64,000 nucleotides of DNA from JAGPUQ01 sp036961295. Lineage in GTDB: Bacteria > Pseudomonadota > Gammaproteobacteria > Pseudomonadales > Porticoccaceae. Shown here one piece after another: positions 32,815 through 41,209 of this stretch (position 1 is its first letter; each line of letters opens with the position of its first letter). Below the pieces are notes generated by a model, which worked only from the letters and a program-made list of their open reading frames with translations, ran no database searches and was not told the origin of the DNA. The stretch lies in assembly GCA_036961295.1 (NCBI GenBank), contig JBALVX010000001.1, forward strand, positions 558,001 through 622,000, in the 5' to 3' direction. The position numbers and the translations under genes are program-made.

Positions 32815-33741
32815 ATGTCGATGACAGGGGTATTGCGTCCGGGCCACGTACAGTTGCGAGTGCTGGATCTCGAAGAGGCCGTGGTTCACTACCGCGATTA
32901 TATGGGTTTGATTGAAACCCATCGGGATGATCAGGGCCGGGTTTACTTCAAAGGCTGGGATGAGCAGGACTGGTTCTCGGTGGTGCTCCGCGAGGCGGAC
33001 GACGCCGGTATGGATCATATGGCCTTTAAAGTGCTCGACGAAGAGACGCTGTGGCGCTTGCAGTCGGACCTAAAGAAATTTGGTTGTGATGTTGAGCGCA
33101 TCCCTGAGGGTGAGCTGGATCACTGTGGCGAGCGAGTGCGCTTTGTGGCGCCGACCGGCCATGTATTCGAGTTGTACGCCAATAAAGATCACCACGGCAA
33201 TGGTATTCCCACCACCAACCCGGCACCCTGGCCCGAAGGTTTGAAGGGTATGCAGGCCGTGCGTTTCGACCACTGCCTGGTATACGGTGAAGATTTAGAT
33301 GCCTCGGTGAAGTTGTTTACCGAGGTATTAGGTTTTCAGCTTACCGAGCAAATTGTCGATGGCGACTTGCAGTTAGCGGCATTTCTGACCTGCTCTATGA
33401 AGGCCCACGACGTCGCCTTTATCCGCCAGGAAGGGCCAGGTAAGCTACACCACGCGTCTTTTCTGCTCAAAACCTGGGAAGAGGTGTTGCGTGCTGCGGA
33501 TATTATTTCAATGAAAGACATTGCGATTGATATCGGCCCCACCCGGCATGGCTTAACCCGAGGCCAGACCATCTATTTCTTTGATCCCTCTGGCAATCGC
33601 AACGAAGTATTTGCCGAAGACAGCCATGTCTATCCGGATACTCCGGTATTGACCTGGACAGCAGACAATATCGGCCAGGCGATTTTCTATCACTCGCGGG
33701 AGCTTAATGAACGCTTTATGGGCGTGACGACCGGGGCCTGA
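32815..33741 (+). CDS. dmpB: Catechol 2,3-dioxygenase
   Basis: This 308-residue two-domain extradiol dioxygenase is of the XylE/DmpB (I.2.A) group. Iron ligands are H153, H213 and E264; catalytic H198, H245 and Y254 are also in place. It opens catechol or methylcatechol to 2-hydroxymuconic semialdehyde. The ribosome site AGGAG lies just ahead. It ends the upper and ring-cleavage section; a long hairpin and a 329-bp gap separate it from the lower pathway genes. Confidence 0.96.
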   Translation: MSMTGVLRPGHVQLRVLDLEEAVVHYRDYMGLIETHRDDQGRVYFKGWDEQDWFSVVLREADDAGMDHMAFKVLDEETLWRLQSDLKKFGCDVERIPEGELDHCGERVRFVAPTGHVFELYANKDHHGNGIPTTNPAPWPEGLKGMQAVRFDHCLVYGEDLDASVKLFTEVLGFQLTEQIVDGDLQLAAFLTCSMKAHDVAFIRQEGPGKLHHASFLLKTWEEVLRAADIISMKDIAIDIGPTRHGLTRGQTIYFFDPSGNRNEVFAEDSHVYPDTPVLTWTADNIGQAIFYHSRELNERFMGVTTGA

Positions 33742-34070
33742 TGTTAGTGGCTGGTATTAGTGCTTGGGATAGATTTGATGGATGACAAATCGGGTTCTAG
33801 ATCAACTAGTTAATAGTTGATCTAGAACCCGAGTCAAATACCGCTTAAGTAGGGAGCTTGTTTGTAGGCGTAATTGACCATCTTGATTTCTGGCACTAAA
33901 CTGCATTAAAAAACAATATATTACAGGGCTTTCCTAAAGTAAATACGAGAATTGCTTGGTGCGCACGCGATTGCTTTGGGGCGTGCAACGCATTACAATT
34001 TGCGGAAAGCTGGAATACGAGTCGTTGCCAGGTTTCTACACTTGGCAGCAAAATACTGGAACCATAATAC
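33742..34070 (+). other. Gap between dmpB and dmpC
   Basis: This 329-bp spacer holds the 17-bp hairpin at 33791-33831 and otherwise no frame. A separate promoter for the lower pathway could lie here, but I found no convincing -24/-12 or -35/-10 pair. Confidence 0.5.
33791..33831. terminator. Perfect 17-bp hairpin after dmpB
   Basis: The arms CGGGTTCTAGATCAACT and AGTTGATCTAGAACCCG are perfect complements around the 7-base loop AGTTAAT. There is no following T-run, so it is not a textbook terminator; it may be an RNA-stability element, a partial terminator or a protein-binding palindrome dividing the operon. Confidence 0.6.
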
Positions 34071-35525
34071 GTGAAAGAATTTAAACACTTTATCAACGGC
34101 GAGTTCGTTACTTCTGCCCTTACCTTCGAGAACCGCTGTCCTGCCGACAATAGCCTTATCGGTACGATCTACGAAGCGGGTAAAGAGGAAGTCGATGGGG
34201 CCGTAAGAGCCGCCAAAGCCGCCATGAAAGGCCCCTGGGGCAAGTTGTCGGTTAATGCTCGTGTCGAACTACTGTACAAGGTCGCCGACCGTATTAACGA
34301 GCGTTTCGAAGATTTTGTTGAAGCCGAAGCTCGAGATACCGGCAAGCCCAAATCCCTGGCGCGACATATCGATGTGCCTCGCGGTGCGGCCAATTTCAAA
34401 GTTTTTGCCGATATGATCAAGAACGAGCCCACCGAGGCCTTCCGTTTTGAAGGCCCCGATGGTGTACAGGCGACCAACATTGCCCATCGCACCGCCAAAG
34501 GCGTGATTGCGGTTATTAGCCCCTGGAATTTCCCTTTACTCCTGACTACCTGGAAAGTTGGCCCGGCACTGGCCTGTGGTAATACGGTCATTGTTAAACC
34601 CTCGGAAGAAACGCCCGCCACCACCACCTTGCTGGGTGAGGTGATGAACGAATGTGGCGTGCCCCCCGGTGTCTTTAACGTGGTACACGGCTTTGGGCCG
34701 GATTCTGCCGGAGAGTTTTTAACCACGCATCCTGATGTCGATGCCATTACCTTTACGGGCGAAACCCGTACCGGCGAAGCTATTATGAAGGCGGCGTCCG
34801 TAGGCTTGCGGGATATCTCTTTGGAGTGCGGCGGTAAAAATCCAGCGATTGTGTTTGCCGATTGCGATTTGGAAAAAGCCGTAGCCGGCACCATGCGCTC
34901 GGTGTTCGTGAACTGCGGGCAGGTGTGTTTGGCGACTGAGCGCGTCTATGTCGAACGTCCCGTTTTTGATGCCTTTGTCGAGAAACTGGCAGCGGCGGCG
35001 AGCAAGATTAAACTCGGCGCCCCCGATGATGCCGATGCCAATATGGGCTGTTTGATTAGTAAAGAGCATCAGCAAAAAGTTTTAAGCTACTACCAACTCG
35101 CGGTAGAGGAAGGCGCAACCGTAGTACTTGGCGGCGGCGTGCCCAAAATGGCGGCTGGTTTGGAGGAGGGCGCGTGGGTTGAGCCGACTATTTGGACCGG
35201 CCTGCCCGATGATGCCCGCGTGGTGATGGAAGAAGTGTTCGGCCCCTGCTGTCATATCCGCCCCTTCGATACCGAGGAAGAAGTGCTTGAGCTAGCCAAC
35301 AACACCCACTATGGTTTGGGTGCGTCGGTATGGACGGAAAACACTTCGCGAGCGATTCGCGTGTCCGAGCAATTAGAAGTGGGTTTGGTCTGGGTAAATT
35401 GCTGGTTCCTGCGGGATCTACGCACGCCCTTTGGTGGCGCCAAGCAGTCCGGTATTGGTCGTGAGGGTGGCGTACACTCGTTGGAATTTTATACCGAGTT
35501 AAAAAATATTTGTATTCAACTTTAA
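34071..35525 (+). CDS. dmpC: 2-hydroxymuconic semialdehyde dehydrogenase
   Basis: This 484-residue ALDH has oxyanion N153 (SPWNFP), base E252 (LECGGKNP) and nucleophile C286 (GQVC). Full-length similarity to DmpC/XylG is clear, including the C-terminal TPFGGAKQSGIGREGG. It oxidises 2-hydroxymuconic semialdehyde to 4-oxalocrotonate enol (the oxalocrotonate branch). It starts at GTG with a weak ribosome site. It heads the lower pathway dmpCEFGH. Confidence 0.94.
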   Translation: MKEFKHFINGEFVTSALTFENRCPADNSLIGTIYEAGKEEVDGAVRAAKAAMKGPWGKLSVNARVELLYKVADRINERFEDFVEAEARDTGKPKSLARHIDVPRGAANFKVFADMIKNEPTEAFRFEGPDGVQATNIAHRTAKGVIAVISPWNFPLLLTTWKVGPALACGNTVIVKPSEETPATTTLLGEVMNECGVPPGVFNVVHGFGPDSAGEFLTTHPDVDAITFTGETRTGEAIMKAASVGLRDISLECGGKNPAIVFADCDLEKAVAGTMRSVFVNCGQVCLATERVYVERPVFDAFVEKLAAAASKIKLGAPDDADANMGCLISKEHQQKVLSYYQLAVEEGATVVLGGGVPKMAAGLEEGAWVEPTIWTGLPDDARVVMEEVFGPCCHIRPFDTEEEVLELANNTHYGLGASVWTENTSRAIRVSEQLEVGLVWVNCWFLRDLRTPFGGAKQSGIGREGGVHSLEFYTELKNICIQL

Positions 35526-35560
35526 GAGCTTCGTAATCACGGGGCTATACCGGGGAACCC

Positions 35561-36346
35561 ATGGATAAAAAACTAATTACTGCTTGTGGCGATGAATTAT
35601 ACGAAGCGATGGTCAATCGTGAAACGGTCGCGCCGCTAACGGATCGTTACAGCGATATTACGATTGACGATTCCTATCATATTTCCCTGCGTATGCTCGA
35701 CCGTCGTGTCGAGGCGGGGGCAAAAATTATTGGTAAAAAAATCGGTGTGACCAGTAAAGCGGTAATGAACATGTTGGGTGTGTACCAACCTGACTTTGGT
35801 TACCTCACTGACGATATGGTCTACGCTAGCGGCACCGAAGTGCCAATTTCAGAACGACTAATTCAACCTCGTGCTGAAGGTGAGATAGCGTTTATTTTAA
35901 AACGCGATTTGTGTGGGCCTGGGGTCACCAACGCCGATGTGATTCGCGCCACCGAGTGTGTTTTACCGTGTTTCGAAATTGTCGATTCTCGTGTTCACGA
36001 CTGGAAAATTAAAATTCAGGATACTGTGGCTGACAATGCCTCTTGTGGTTTATTTGTACTGGGCGATAGCGCAGTTGACCCTCGTAAGGTCGACCTGACT
36101 ACTTGCGGCATGGTGGTGGAAAAAAATGGTGCCATTCTCAGTACGGGTGCTGGTGCAGCGGCACTGGGTTCGCCGGTAAATTGCGTGGCCTGGCTGGCTA
36201 ACACTCTGGGCGAGTTTGGTATTACCTTAAAAGCTGGTGAGGTCATTTTATCTGGCTCACTGGTGCCATTGGAGCCGGTAGTGGCTGGAGATTTTATGCG
36301 CGTTGATATCGGCGGGATTGGTTCCGCCTCGGTGCGCTTTGTTTAG
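35561..36346 (+). CDS. dmpE: 2-hydroxypenta-2,4-dienoate (2-oxopent-4-enoate) hydratase
   Basis: This 261-residue enzyme of the fumarylacetoacetase-like hydratase/decarboxylase family is related in sequence to DmpH at 38376. Metal-binding acid residues are in RAEGEIAF and CFEIVDSR. It hydrates 2-hydroxypentadienoate to 4-hydroxy-2-oxovalerate. Order dmpC-E-F-G-H leaves out dmpD, which is at 41209. Confidence 0.92.
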   Translation: MDKKLITACGDELYEAMVNRETVAPLTDRYSDITIDDSYHISLRMLDRRVEAGAKIIGKKIGVTSKAVMNMLGVYQPDFGYLTDDMVYASGTEVPISERLIQPRAEGEIAFILKRDLCGPGVTNADVIRATECVLPCFEIVDSRVHDWKIKIQDTVADNASCGLFVLGDSAVDPRKVDLTTCGMVVEKNGAILSTGAGAAALGSPVNCVAWLANTLGEFGITLKAGEVILSGSLVPLEPVVAGDFMRVDIGGIGSASVRFV

Positions 36347-36395
36347 TCTGATTAAAAAATTTAGCACGCTTTAAATATCGTATTGAGGTTCTGTT

Positions 36396-37310
36396 ATGAG
36401 TAAAAAATTAAAAGCGGCCATTATTGGCCCCGGTAATATTGGCACCGACTTGCTGATGAAAGCCATGCGCAGCGACTGGATTGAGCCCGTGTGGATGGTA
36501 GGCGTCGATCCTGAATCGGAAGGGCTGAAACGCGCCAAAGAATTTGGTATGAAAACTACAGCCGAAGGCGTGGATGGCATGTTGGCCCATGTTGTCGAAG
36601 ACGATATCCGTATCGCCTTTGATGCCACCTCGGCCTATGTACATGCTGAAAATAGCAGCAAGCTCAATGCCCTTGGCGTGGTGATGATCGATCTCACGCC
36701 CGCGGCGATCGGTCCGTTTTGTATTCCGCCAGTGAACCTTAAAACCCACGCCCAGAAGCTGGAAATGAACGTCAATATGGTGACCTGTGGTGGTCAGGCC
36801 ACTATCCCCATGGTGGCGGCAATATCTTCGGTGCAAGAGGTTGCTTACGGTGAGATTATTGCGACGGCGGCCTCTAAGTCTGTTGGTCCCGGAACGCGAA
36901 TGAACATCGATGAATTTACCCGCACTACTTCTGCGGGCGTCGAGCAAGTCGGTGGGGCTAAAAAAGGTAAGGCGATTATTATTATTAATCCGGCGGAACC
37001 GCCCATGATTATGCGCGATACCGTTCATTGTTTAACGGAAGACGAGCCCGACCAGGACGCGATTACAAAATCAATACTGGCGATGGTTGAAGAAGTTAAA
37101 AAATATGTTCCCGGTTATCGCCTGGTGAATGGCCCGATCTTTGACGGCAAGCGGGTCTCTATCTTTTTAGAAGTGGAAGGTTTGGGCGATTTTCTACCCA
37201 AATACGCGGGTAATCTTGACATTATGACGGCTGCTGCTTTACGCACGGCGGAAATGTTTGCCGAAGAAGCCGCGAGCGGTACGATTGAATTACCGGCGCG
37301 TGCGGCCTAA
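36396..37310 (+). CDS. dmpF: Acetaldehyde dehydrogenase (acylating)
   Basis: This 304-residue DmpF/BphJ-type enzyme has nucleotide motif GPGNIGTDL at the N-terminus, catalytic cysteine in MVTCGGQAT, and the conserved NTTSAG-like TRTTSAGVEQVGG segment. It converts acetaldehyde and CoA to acetyl-CoA with NAD and is channelled with the aldolase encoded 17 bp downstream. Confidence 0.95.
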   Translation: MSKKLKAAIIGPGNIGTDLLMKAMRSDWIEPVWMVGVDPESEGLKRAKEFGMKTTAEGVDGMLAHVVEDDIRIAFDATSAYVHAENSSKLNALGVVMIDLTPAAIGPFCIPPVNLKTHAQKLEMNVNMVTCGGQATIPMVAAISSVQEVAYGEIIATAASKSVGPGTRMNIDEFTRTTSAGVEQVGGAKKGKAIIIINPAEPPMIMRDTVHCLTEDEPDQDAITKSILAMVEEVKKYVPGYRLVNGPIFDGKRVSIFLEVEGLGDFLPKYAGNLDIMTAAALRTAEMFAEEAASGTIELPARAA

Positions 37311-37326
37311 GGAATAAGAGGAAAAG

Positions 37327-38376
37327 ATGATGAATTTAAAAGGTAGAAAAATTACCGTACACGATATGAGTTTGCGGGATGGCATGCACGCGAAGCAGCA
37401 TCAAATTAGTATCGAAGAAATGAAAAGCGTTTCTCAAGGTTTGGATGACGCGGGTGTACCACTGATCGAAGTCACTCACGGCGATGGCCTGGGTGGTGCT
37501 TCGGTGAACTGGGGGTTTCCTGCGGCCAGCGATGAAGAATATTTGCGCGCGGTGATTCCAGGCTTAAAAAATGCCAAAGTATCGGCACTTTTATTGCCGG
37601 GGGTAGGCACAGTTGATCACCTGCGCATGGCGGCAGATTGCGGCATCAATACCATTCGTGTGGCGACGCATTGCACCGAAGCGGATGTGTCCTTACAGCA
37701 CATTAAGCTCGGTCGCGAAATGGGTTTGGATACCGTGGGCTTTTTGATGATGGCCCACATGATTGAGCCGGAAGAGATTTTGGTGCAAGCCAAGTTAATG
37801 GAATCCTACGGCGCCAATTGTCTCTACGTGACCGATTCCGCTGGCTACATGTTGCCAGATGACGTGAGTTCGCGAATCAAAATACTGCGAGATAATCTCT
37901 TACCAGAAACCGAGTTGGGTTTTCACGGGCATCACAATTTAGCGATGGGTGTGGCGAATTCCCTGGCTGCCGTTGAAGCCGGAGCTAACCGCATTGATTG
38001 CGCCTGTGGCGGTATGGGTGCGGGTGCTGGTAATACGCCGATGGAAGTTTTCGTTGCCGTGTGTGATCGTATGGGTATAGAAACCGGTGTTGATGTCTTC
38101 AAAATTTCCGACGTAGCCGAAGATCTTGTCACACCGATGCTGGATTTCCCGGTGCGCATCGATCGTAATTCGCTGACTCTGGGTTATGCCGGTGTGTATT
38201 CTTCGTTTTTATTATTCGCCAAACGGGCGGAAGAAAATTACGGCATTCCCGCTCGCGACTTACTGCTCGAAATGGGACGTCGTAAAATGGTCGGTGGTCA
38301 GGAAGATATGATCGAAGATATTGCCTTGACCATGGCGAAAGAACGTAAAGCCGCAAATGAAAGGAAAGCATCCTGA
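37327..38376 (+). CDS. dmpG: 4-hydroxy-2-oxovalerate aldolase
   Basis: This 349-residue HMGL-like TIM-barrel aldolase has the opening DMSLRDGMHAK and the metal-binding FHGHHN motif. It splits 4-hydroxy-2-oxovalerate into pyruvate and acetaldehyde, and the acetaldehyde is channelled to DmpF. Its stop codon overlaps the dmpH start by one base (TGATG). Confidence 0.95.
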   Translation: MMNLKGRKITVHDMSLRDGMHAKQHQISIEEMKSVSQGLDDAGVPLIEVTHGDGLGGASVNWGFPAASDEEYLRAVIPGLKNAKVSALLLPGVGTVDHLRMAADCGINTIRVATHCTEADVSLQHIKLGREMGLDTVGFLMMAHMIEPEEILVQAKLMESYGANCLYVTDSAGYMLPDDVSSRIKILRDNLLPETELGFHGHHNLAMGVANSLAAVEAGANRIDCACGGMGAGAGNTPMEVFVAVCDRMGIETGVDVFKISDVAEDLVTPMLDFPVRIDRNSLTLGYAGVYSSFLLFAKRAEENYGIPARDLLLEMGRRKMVGGQEDMIEDIALTMAKERKAANERKAS

Positions 38377-39176
38377 TGGCAAACCCAAAAAAAATGACCG
38401 AACAGCAAATTGCTGAAGTAGCAGAGCTGCTGGAAAACGCCGAGCTCAATGCTCAGGACGTGGTTAAGGTAACCGATAAATATCCCGATATGAGTTTTAG
38501 CGAAGCCCTCGACGTGCAGTGGGCGATTCGCGCGCGCAAAGAAGCTCGCGGTACGCGTATCGTCGGTATGAAAATGGGTTTAACCTCCTGGGCGAAAATG
38601 GCGCAGATGGGTGTGGATAAACCTTGCTATGGTTTTCTCGCCGATTATTTCAGTGTGCCTCAGGGCGGCGAAATAAAGATGGAAGAATTGATTCACCCCA
38701 AGGTAGAAGCAGAAATTGCTTTTATGATGGATAAAGAGCTGTCTGGCCCCGGCTGTCATGTCGGTGACGTATTAGCGGCGACGGATTTTATTGTGCCCGC
38801 AGTAGAAATTATTGATTCCCGCTATGAAAATTTTAAATTCGATTTGCCCAGCGTAATCGCCGATAACTCCTCGTCTTGCCGTTTTGTGATCGGTGGTCGT
38901 CCATTACCCGTTGATAGCATTGATATGCGTACCACCGGTGTGGTGATGGAAAAAAATGGTGTCGTAGTTGAATTAGGCGCTGGTGCAGCGGTATTGGGTA
39001 ATCCCGCTGCAAGTGTGGCGATGTTGGTGAATATGTTGGCCGAGCGCGGTGAAGTATTGCCAGCCGGTAGCTTTGTGATGACCGGCGGTATTACTGCCGC
39101 GGTTGCCGTCGAAGCGGGAGATTCTATTGTGGTGCGTTATCAGCACCTCGGCGATGTAACCATGAAGTTTGTCTAG
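38376..39176 (+). CDS. dmpH: 4-oxalocrotonate decarboxylase
   Basis: This 266-residue paralogue of DmpE has HPKVEAEIAF and PAVEIIDSRY motifs that provide metal ligands. It decarboxylates 2-oxo-3-hexenedioate to 2-hydroxypentadienoate, and it usually forms a complex with the DmpE hydratase. Translationally coupled to dmpG. A bidirectional terminator follows. Confidence 0.94.
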   Translation: MANPKKMTEQQIAEVAELLENAELNAQDVVKVTDKYPDMSFSEALDVQWAIRARKEARGTRIVGMKMGLTSWAKMAQMGVDKPCYGFLADYFSVPQGGEIKMEELIHPKVEAEIAFMMDKELSGPGCHVGDVLAATDFIVPAVEIIDSRYENFKFDLPSVIADNSSSCRFVIGGRPLPVDSIDMRTTGVVMEKNGVVVELGAGAAVLGNPAASVAMLVNMLAERGEVLPAGSFVMTGGITAAVAVEAGDSIVVRYQHLGDVTMKFV

Positions 39177-39202
39177 AGTTTGAACGCGATTAAATCTAGA
39201 AA

Positions 39203-39237
39203 AAAAGCCGAGACGGGTTTAAGTTGTCTCGGCTTTT
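39203..39237. terminator. Bidirectional terminator between dmpH and convergent dmpI
   Basis: AAAAGCCGAGAC and GTCTCGGCTTTT form a 12-bp stem around an 11-base loop, with A-run and T-run flanks on both strands. One arm lies within the last codons of dmpI, so the coding end of dmpI doubles as terminator stem. Confidence 0.88.
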
Positions 39238-39407
39238 GACTTTCCGGCAACACCAAAATGCTCTGGTGGTATTTCTCGTAGAATGACCCGCACCGCTTGG
39301 CGGGGCGCATCGACGGCGCGAATGGCGGCATCGGTTAATTCAGCGATAAGATTCGCTTTTTGTTCCTTGCTGCGGCCTTCGAGCATGGTGACTTCGATAA
39401 TAGGCAT
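39219..39407 (-). CDS. dmpI: 4-oxalocrotonate tautomerase
   Basis: This 62-residue 4-OT family protein has the catalytic Pro immediately after the initiator Met (MPIIEVTMLEGRSKEQK), R12 and an arginine near residue 40 (VRVILRE). It interconverts enol and keto forms of 4-oxalocrotonate between DmpC and DmpH. Unlike the Pseudomonas operon, where dmpI is last in the same direction, it is on the opposite strand, convergent with dmpH. It is likely cotranscribed with the HbpS-like gene at 39481. Confidence 0.92.
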   Translation of the reverse strand: MPIIEVTMLEGRSKEQKANLIAELTDAAIRAVDAPRQAVRVILREIPPEHFGVAGKSKAETT

Positions 39408-39480
39408 CGTATTTCCTCAGTAGTGTTTGCCTGTGCGATTCTAAAACCGCTTATTTGATATTTGAATTAACTAGTTTCTA

Positions 39481-39921
39481 TTAAGCCTTGGACAGCAAAG
39501 CCAGGACCGCTTGCCGACCGGCCTCGGCGCACTCCATATCCTGTTCCTCGGTAGCACCAGATACACCGATTCCGCCGATCATCATATCACCGTCGTGTAT
39601 TGGGAAGCCGCCGCCGAACAGCACGCAGTCGTCGCGGCGGATCAGGCCCAGCTCAAGGGCGCGATTATCTTTTATCGCGCTGTATAACTCGTGGGGCGCC
39701 GCACCAAAACCCGCTGCGGTTTTGGCTTTATCGATGGCGATACTCACCGAGTAGGTAAAGGATTCCGGCATGCGTAGAAACGCACACAATATGCCGCTGG
39801 AATCGACCACGGCAGCGTTAATGGACACGCCGATTTTTTCACCGTGAGCTATGGCGGCGGACACCGCAGTATGGGCAGCGCTGGCGGAAATAACTCGTTT
39901 TTCAATAGAAATCGACGACAT
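39481..39921 (-). CDS. Cytosolic HbpS/GlcG-like (DUF336) protein
   Basis: This 146-residue single-domain protein, without signal peptide, has the family segments INAAVVDSSGILCAFLRM, KAKTAAGFG and the late GGIGVSGATEEQDMECAE. Relatives are frequent beside meta-pathway genes; function is unproven, with haem, cobalamin-like or small-organic binding suggested for some. It is the likely first gene of a minus-strand pair with dmpI. The exported relative is at 4116. Confidence 0.85.
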   Translation of the reverse strand: MSSISIEKRVISASAAHTAVSAAIAHGEKIGVSINAAVVDSSGILCAFLRMPESFTYSVSIAIDKAKTAAGFGAAPHELYSAIKDNRALELGLIRRDDCVLFGGGFPIHDGDMMIGGIGVSGATEEQDMECAEAGRQAVLALLSKA

Positions 39922-40126
39922 GGTAGCTAGATCCTTGGTTATAATAACGGTGAGTTTTTAGCGATTTAACGAGATAGACTTAACAATATAGATTATCGAT
40001 ATAGGCTCTCGATATAGTAAATCCCTTAAAATACATTTGCCAGAGAAATAAACAACTTTCCTGAACTCAGGAAAATGCGGTAAAGCGGCTATATTGGGAA
40101 ATTTTTAAAAGGTAAGCAGTAGAAAT
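39922..40126. promoter_or_regulatory. Divergent intergenic region
   Basis: This 205-bp AT-rich region lies between the minus-strand HbpS-like gene and the plus-strand luciferase-like gene. It contains direct repeats of CGATATAG (about 39995 and 40009). It must carry promoters in both directions, but I cannot pinpoint them. Confidence 0.35.
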
Positions 40127-41209
40127 ATGTCCGAATTAAAATCGAAGTTAAAGTCGAAGCTACGTTTAAGTGTACTGGACCAATCTCCGGTACACGACGA
40201 CCAGGCAGAATCATCGGGTGTGCGAACCACCGTCGCGCTGGCAAAAGCCTGCGATAAGCTGGGTTACTACCGCTACTGGTTAGCCGAGCACCACGGGACA
40301 CCGGGCTACGCCGGTCCTTGTCCGGAGATTATGATCAGCAATGTGGCTCACGCGACCGAAAATATTCGCGTTGGCAGTGGCGGGGTAATGTTGCCCCATT
40401 ACAGCGCGTTTAAAGTAGCTGAAACGTTTAAAATGCTCGAAGCCTCTCACCCCGGGCGCATTGACGTGGGTGTAGGACGTGCGCCGGGCGGCGATATGCT
40501 GGTGTCCCAGGCACTTTCCGCGCCGCGGCAGACAATCCCCTCGGAATATTACCCCCAGCAAACCCAGGATTTAATCGGTTTTCTGAATAACGCTTTACCG
40601 GAAGGCCACCCTTATCAGCAGGTTATTACTGTGCCCAGGGATGTCGGTGCACCGCCGGTGTGGATGTTGGGCTCTGGCGATGGTAGTGCCGGTGTTGCGG
40701 GCATGTTGGGCGCGGGTTTTGTGTTGGCTTTGTTTATTGGTACGCACGACCGCTCGCCCCAAATTATTCAGCAGTACCGGGATGCCTTTCAGCCGAATGT
40801 CGCTCGGGATAAATCGGAGGCAATGATAGCAGTGGCGGCGATTTGTGCGGAAACCGAAGAGGAAGCCATTCGCGCGGCTAGTAGTCATGTCTACTGGAAA
40901 GTTCAGGCCTTCCGCCACGGCAAGGTTGACTCGTTTTATTCACCGGACGAGGTGCTTGAGAAAAAGCAACAGCTATCTCAGTCCGATCAGGCCTATTACG
41001 ACGAAACCCTGGAAACCATGATAGTAGGCACGCCGGAGCAGTGCCGAGAACAGTTGGAAGCATTGGCTGAAGAATATCAGGTCGATGAACTAATGATCGT
41101 GTGTGTCACCCATTCGTTTCAAACGCGAATGGAATCTTATACACTCTTAGCAAAGCAGTTTGCCTTATCACCCCAGTCTGACTTAACCGAATCCAGTGGA
41201 GAAAAATAA
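40127..41209 (+). CDS. Luciferase-like (LLM class) flavin-dependent oxidoreductase
   Basis: This 360-residue TIM-barrel protein of the bacterial luciferase/alkanal monooxygenase-like family has YRYWLAEHHGTPGYAGPCPEI near the N-terminus, IRVGSGGVMLPHYS and the FEMLEA-like ETFKMLEASHPGRIDVGVGRAPG. It probably uses reduced FMN or F420-like flavin; no flavin reductase gene is adjacent. Its stop overlaps the dmpD start (TAATG), so it is tightly coupled to the meta-cleavage hydrolase. This association is not part of classical dmp operons, and the substrate is unknown. Confidence 0.85.
   Translation: MSELKSKLKSKLRLSVLDQSPVHDDQAESSGVRTTVALAKACDKLGYYRYWLAEHHGTPGYAGPCPEIMISNVAHATENIRVGSGGVMLPHYSAFKVAETFKMLEASHPGRIDVGVGRAPGGDMLVSQALSAPRQTIPSEYYPQQTQDLIGFLNNALPEGHPYQQVITVPRDVGAPPVWMLGSGDGSAGVAGMLGAGFVLALFIGTHDRSPQIIQQYRDAFQPNVARDKSEAMIAVAAICAETEEEAIRAASSHVYWKVQAFRHGKVDSFYSPDEVLEKKQQLSQSDQAYYDETLETMIVGTPEQCREQLEALAEEYQVDELMIVCVTHSFQTRMESYTLLAKQFALSPQSDLTESSGEK

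Noticed and set aside
34000..34070. Sigma-54-like TTGGCAGC upstream of dmpC
   Set aside because: GG-N10-GC spacing is not met, so no promoter was called.
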